Below the pieces are notes generated by a model that did not search any database, was not told where the DNA came from, and was given only the letters and a program-made list of their open reading frames with translations. A stretch of 14,493 nucleotides of DNA, from contig CAAHET010000109.1 in NCBI GenBank assembly GCA_900772565.1, positions 1-14,493 on the forward strand. Direction: 5' to 3'. Source of the DNA: an uncultured Faecalibacterium sp. (lineage in GTDB: Bacteria; Bacillota; Clostridia; Oscillospirales; Ruminococcaceae). Positions 11,997-14,493 of this stretch are shown one piece after another; position 1 is the first letter of the stretch; each line of letters opens with the position of its first letter. Both the position numbers and the translations under genes were made by a program.

Positions 11997-13383
11997 AAGC
12001 AAACTGGCCGTCAAAGTATTTATCATATCAGTTCTTTTGATAACATTTTGCTGTGGTATAACTTATTTTTTCATTCTCCGCTTTGCGCCGTATATCTATT
12101 CTTATGCTCCATCGGATGTCGAGTGGTTGGCTGATGAACTTGCACAAGAACTGTCCGTAGTCGATAAAGGCGAAACCGCCGTTTATTTTTCAATCGCCAA
12201 TGATACGCTGACCGAGAGTTATAACAATGAATATCTATTCCATCTGTTTAATCCCGCTGGAGAAGAAGTCAGTCTTACAGACACAACCATAGCCACGGGA
12301 AAACAGATAGATGACTATAACCCCGAGGAAACAAGCGAACACTATACTGTTTCCTTTATTGGAGAGAAACACTCCTATACTCTGTTTCTTGCCAAGAACA
12401 CGGACAAGGAAAGTCAAGTGGTGGAGGCGTTGCATAAGGCGCTTCCGGCACTAACGATTGTCATTATAACGGTTTCTGTTTTAGTGGCAGTTTTCTATGC
12501 GTGGTATATAACTGCCCCCATTAAGAAAATCAGTAAAATGTCAAGACGGATGGCAAGTATGGATTTTAGCAGCCTTTGCCCTGTTGATCGAACAGATGAA
12601 ATAGGCGTACTGGCTGATAGCTTGAATACATTGTCGAGCAATCTTTCTGTTGCTCTTATGGAATTAAAGGAGGCCAACCAAAAACTGCAAGCCGATATTG
12701 ATAAGGAGCGTGAGTTGGAGCGTCAACGGGTAGAATTTTTTTCAGCAACCTCTCACGAATTAAAAACTCCTATCACGATTATCAAGGGGCAGCTTCAAGG
12801 TATGCTCTATCAAGTAGGACGCTATAAAGACAGGGAAACCTATCTTGCACAATCTTTAGAAGCTATAAATACATTAGAAAAAATGGTGCAAGAGCTTCTG
12901 ACAATATCTCGTTTAGATACACCGGGATATGTCTGCAAGAAATCAGATATTGATTTTAGCAGGCTCATAAATGAACGCCTCATAGAGTATGAAGATTTAT
13001 TTATGCAAAAAGAACTGAATATTGAAAAATCCGTAACCCCAGAGCTTCATATTATGGGAGATATTCAGTTGCTCCAAAAAGTCTTGGACAATCTTTTGGG
13101 GAATGCGGCAACATATTCGGGGATGGGAAATTATATCTTCGTGAGGCTATGGAATGAGCTTGGGAAAATAAAACTCACGATTGAGAATACCGGCGTACAT
13201 ATCCCGGACGAGGATATTCCAAAATTATTTGAGGCGTTTTACCGGGTGGAGCAATCAAGAAACCGACAAACTGGTGGTACTGGGCTGGGCTTATATATCG
13301 TAAAAACAATTCTTGAACTGCATGGAGCGGAAATAGAAATTGCTAATTCTGCTCAAGGCGTTATTGTTTCGGTACAGTTTTAG
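11980..13383 (+). CDS. Sensor histidine kinase (HisKA type)
   Basis: The 467-residue membrane kinase has its first helix at about 12-34 and an extracellular sensor of about 120 residues. The second helix is at about 157-177 (LTIVIITVSVLVAVFYAWYI), then a HAMP domain (about 178-232; TAPIKKISKMSRRMA). The H-box FFSATSHELKTP has phospho-acceptor His259. The HATPase domain has the N-box VLDNLLGNAATYS (Asn375), a modified G1 box IENTGVHIPDED, and the G2 box GGTGLGLYI (432-440). It starts at TTG 11980, overlapping the regulator. By family it autophosphorylates on His259 and passes the phosphate to Asp52 of the partner. The signal is unknown. The size and domain order resemble kinases that sense cell-envelope stress or antibiotics, but the sensor domain gives no firm clue. 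A terminator follows 14 nt after the stop. Confidence 0.93.
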   Translation: MIKKIKSKLAVKVFIISVLLITFCCGITYFFILRFAPYIYSYAPSDVEWLADELAQELSVVDKGETAVYFSIANDTLTESYNNEYLFHLFNPAGEEVSLTDTTIATGKQIDDYNPEETSEHYTVSFIGEKHSYTLFLAKNTDKESQVVEALHKALPALTIVIITVSVLVAVFYAWYITAPIKKISKMSRRMASMDFSSLCPVDRTDEIGVLADSLNTLSSNLSVALMELKEANQKLQADIDKERELERQRVEFFSATSHELKTPITIIKGQLQGMLYQVGRYKDRETYLAQSLEAINTLEKMVQELLTISRLDTPGYVCKKSDIDFSRLINERLIEYEDLFMQKELNIEKSVTPELHIMGDIQLLQKVLDNLLGNAATYSGMGNYIFVRLWNELGKIKLTIENTGVHIPDEDIPKLFEAFYRVEQSRNRQTGGTGLGLYIVKTILELHGAEIEIANSAQGVIVSVQF

Positions 13384-13396
13384 AAAAATCTCCAAA

Positions 13397-13426
13397 AGCG
13401 GCGGGCTTTTCAGCTCGCCGCTTTTT
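13397..13426 (+). terminator. Intrinsic terminator after the kinase gene
   Basis: Arms AGCGGCGGGC (13397-13406) and GCTCGCCGCT (13413-13422) pair over 10 bp with one G-U, around a TTTTCA loop, and are followed by TTTT. It separates the two-component operon from the lipoprotein gene. Confidence 0.88.
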
Positions 13427-13453
13427 CTCTCTCCACACAAAAAACATATTCAA

Positions 13454-13459
13454 TACAAT
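13454..13459 (+). promoter_or_regulatory. Possible -10 element of the lipoprotein gene
   Basis: TACAAT lies 66 nt before the ATG at 13526, just after the kinase terminator. No convincing -35 is 17 nt upstream (CTCCAC), which fits a promoter that needs an activator such as the adjacent response regulator. Confidence 0.35.
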
Positions 13460-13491
13460 GTAGGTTCAAGTTGCGGCGGTATCCTGATAGC

Positions 13492-13507
13492 GTACTCGAT
13501 AGAGTAC
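13492..13507. promoter_or_regulatory. Inverted repeat in the lipoprotein leader, possible operator
   Basis: GTACTC, spacer GATA, GAGTAC form a perfect 6-bp inverted repeat just before GAAAGGAG (13509-13516). Either a dimeric regulator binds here or a small leader hairpin forms next to the ribosome site. Confidence 0.4.
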
Positions 13508-13525
13508 AGAAAGGAGCTCTCCAAT

Positions 13526-14275
13526 ATGAAAAAAAGCATAATTATCCCGCTTGCCGCTGTGTTGTGTTTGAGCTTACTTGCTGGCTGTAATGCCAAAGAT
13601 AGCTCTACTCCCCCCAACAGCAAGCAGACCAACACCTCCGCACAGGCCACGGTTACAAGTTCTGATACCTCGGACGCCTATGAAAAGCTGGTCGCATTCA
13701 AAACAGCAAATTATGAGCAACAGAGTGTAGCCGATTTCAACCAATCGCTTGCCCCGGATAATGGAGATATTTCCGGGCTGTTAGACGCACAGGCAGAGGT
13801 GCTGGCAAGCATTTCACCAGATGATGAAAATTACGAGTTCATCACGATGACACTTGCGGCCTCTCTTGACGAATTGTATTGTGAACAAATGAATGACAGT
13901 GTTGGTCTTTCTGCCTATCTGAAAAGGGAGGAAAGGCCGCTGGAAAAACTTCCGGGCGAGGAAAGCGTTGCAGGGGCAGAGATTACCTATCAATTTGTTT
14001 TTAATGCTCTATACAGATTGAGTTACACATTTTCTGACCCAACCCAAATTACTGTTGCGGATCGTGACAATGCCTTGCAAAAGTTCAAGACCGAATTTCA
14101 AAACTATGTGGATAATTTGAGCGAAGCTGATCTGACAAGCTCCAATATCAAAACGGTCTTGTCTGAAAAAGCTGATGAATTGGAAAATAGTCTTTCCACA
14201 GCCAAAATGAAATTGTCCTGTGAGGTTGAAAGCGTTGAAGTCCATAATGCTGGAGAAGAAATTGTAAATAATTAA
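13526..14275 (+). CDS. Secreted lipoprotein of unknown function
   Basis: The 249-residue protein has a lipoprotein signal peptide, MKKSIIIPLAAVLCLSLLAG, ending in the lipobox LLAGC, with Cys21 as the lipidated residue. A Ser/Thr/Gln-rich spacer follows (about 25-50), then a mainly helical soluble domain (about 52-235). That domain has no motif I recognise; ITYQFVFNALYRLSYTFSDP and LSEADLTSSNIKTVLSEKAD are its clearest segments. GAAAGGAG is 9 nt before ATG 13526; a longer in-frame opening at 13340 would overlap the kinase and its terminator. It would sit on the outer face of the membrane. Its own terminators on both sides suggest separate control, and its closeness to the two-component system makes it a likely target or an accessory to the sensor. 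Base composition matches the two-component genes, not the transfer module. Confidence 0.85.
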   Translation: MKKSIIIPLAAVLCLSLLAGCNAKDSSTPPNSKQTNTSAQATVTSSDTSDAYEKLVAFKTANYEQQSVADFNQSLAPDNGDISGLLDAQAEVLASISPDDENYEFITMTLAASLDELYCEQMNDSVGLSAYLKREERPLEKLPGEESVAGAEITYQFVFNALYRLSYTFSDPTQITVADRDNALQKFKTEFQNYVDNLSEADLTSSNIKTVLSEKADELENSLSTAKMKLSCEVESVEVHNAGEEIVNN

Positions 14276-14286
14276 AAGCCTGCCGC

Positions 14287-14314
14287 ACGACGGCAAAAGA
14301 AAAAAAGCCGTCGT
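14287..14314. repeat. Inverted repeat after the lipoprotein gene
   Basis: ACGACGGC (14287-14294) and GCCGTCGT (14307-14314) form a perfect 8-bp stem with a 12-nt A-rich loop. No T-tract follows, so on its own it is a poor terminator. It may help the stronger hairpin 27 nt later. Confidence 0.6.
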
Positions 14315-14341
14315 ACAGCAGCCTATCAATACGCCTATTTG

Positions 14342-14373
14342 AAACGGCGGCTCAATTTTCAGAGCCGCCGTTT
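14342..14373 (+). terminator. Intrinsic terminator after the lipoprotein gene
   Basis: Perfect 12-bp arms AAACGGCGGCTC (14342-14353) and GAGCCGCCGTTT (14362-14373) surround an 8-nt loop, followed by CTCTTT. The symmetric A and T ends could stop transcription from either side. Confidence 0.82.
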
Positions 14374-14395
14374 CTCTTTGGATATTCAGTAACCC

Positions 14396-14425
14396 CACGG
14401 CGGCCCATAGGAGGGTGTCGCCGTG
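14396..14425. promoter_or_regulatory. Hairpin with a ribosome site in its loop near the window end
   Basis: CACGGCG (14396-14402) pairs with CGCCGTG (14419-14425). The 16-nt loop holds AGGAGGG (14409-14415), and the right arm ends in GTG 14423, a possible start codon 7 nt after the ribosome site. Confidence 0.4.
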
Positions 14426-14479
14426 TCCATCTTACTTTCTCACAATTCCCATGACCTTCACCAGCTAAAAAAAGCGTAG
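14423..14479 (+). CDS. Possible 18-residue leader peptide (weak)
   Basis: GTG 14423 opens an 18-codon frame, MSILLSHNSHDLHQLKKA, ending at TAG 14477-14479, with AGGAGGG 7 nt upstream. Nothing like it is known to me. Short leader peptides do occur before regulated genes, and the start lies in a hairpin arm, but chance is a real alternative. Confidence 0.25.
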   Translation: MSILLSHNSHDLHQLKKA

Positions 14480-14493
14480 CTCCCCCTCCGGGA

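Noticed and set aside
11325..13383. Calling the two-component system VanR/VanS
   Set aside because: Architecture is similar, but no van resistance genes are in the window and the sensor domain is not diagnostic.

Overview
The window looks like the transfer region of an integrative and conjugative element (ICE) of the Tn1549/CTn type from a Gram-positive gut Clostridia host (Oscillospiraceae or Lachnospiraceae). The basis is the gene set and order: Maff2 tail, VirB6/TrbL-like membrane protein, DNA methylases, PrgI, VirB4, NlpC/P60 hydrolase, DUF4315, DUF4366, Cys_rich_VLP, MobC, MOBP-type relaxase. Strong AAAGGAGG-type ribosome sites and several TTG or GTG starts also fit. Taxonomy below class level is inference.

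Layout. Positions 62-9000 and 9127-10545 form a tightly packed, GC-rich, plus-strand transfer module with many overlapping genes. The order is broken maff2 remnant (62-142), VirB6-like (155-1021), beta-class DNA methyltransferase (1040-1825), MT-A70 methyltransferase (1828-2397), PrgI (2400-2780), VirB4 ATPase (2734-5094), NlpC/P60 cell-wall hydrolase (5075-6724), DUF4315 (6743-7006), DUF4366 (7003-7752), two small Cys-rich proteins (7749-7928, 7933-8286), a 59-residue unknown (8462-8641), MobC (8638-8985), a terminator, and the relaxase (9127-10545). A hairpin-rich non-coding stretch (10546-10744) follows and holds an oriT-like site. Beyond it the DNA is visibly AT-richer: a minus-strand XRE regulator (10745-11104), then a plus-strand OmpR-type two-component system (11325-11996, 11980-13383) and a lipoprotein (13526-14275), each followed by a good intrinsic terminator. 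This last block looks like cargo or regulatory DNA of different origin.

How the parts work together. The relaxase and MobC would process oriT. VirB4, VirB6, PrgI and the surface proteins would build the mating channel. The hydrolase would open the peptidoglycan. The two methyltransferases have no restriction partner here and may modify element or recipient DNA. The XRE protein and the two-component system are candidates for switching the element or its lipoprotein on and off.

Most unusual findings. (1) A 25-bp hairpin-forming palindrome (arms ACTTCGGGACA and TGTCCCGAAGT, 3-nt spacer) occurs nine times across 10 kb, always near a gene boundary, four times inside coding sequence. Nearly all arm substitutions in the eight intact copies keep G-U pairing in the plus-strand transcript. 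(2) Two key genes, the MT-A70 methyltransferase and the relaxase, have no ATG, GTG or TTG that preserves their catalytic N-termini. Their well-placed ribosome sites point to ATC and ACG, each one base away from ATG.
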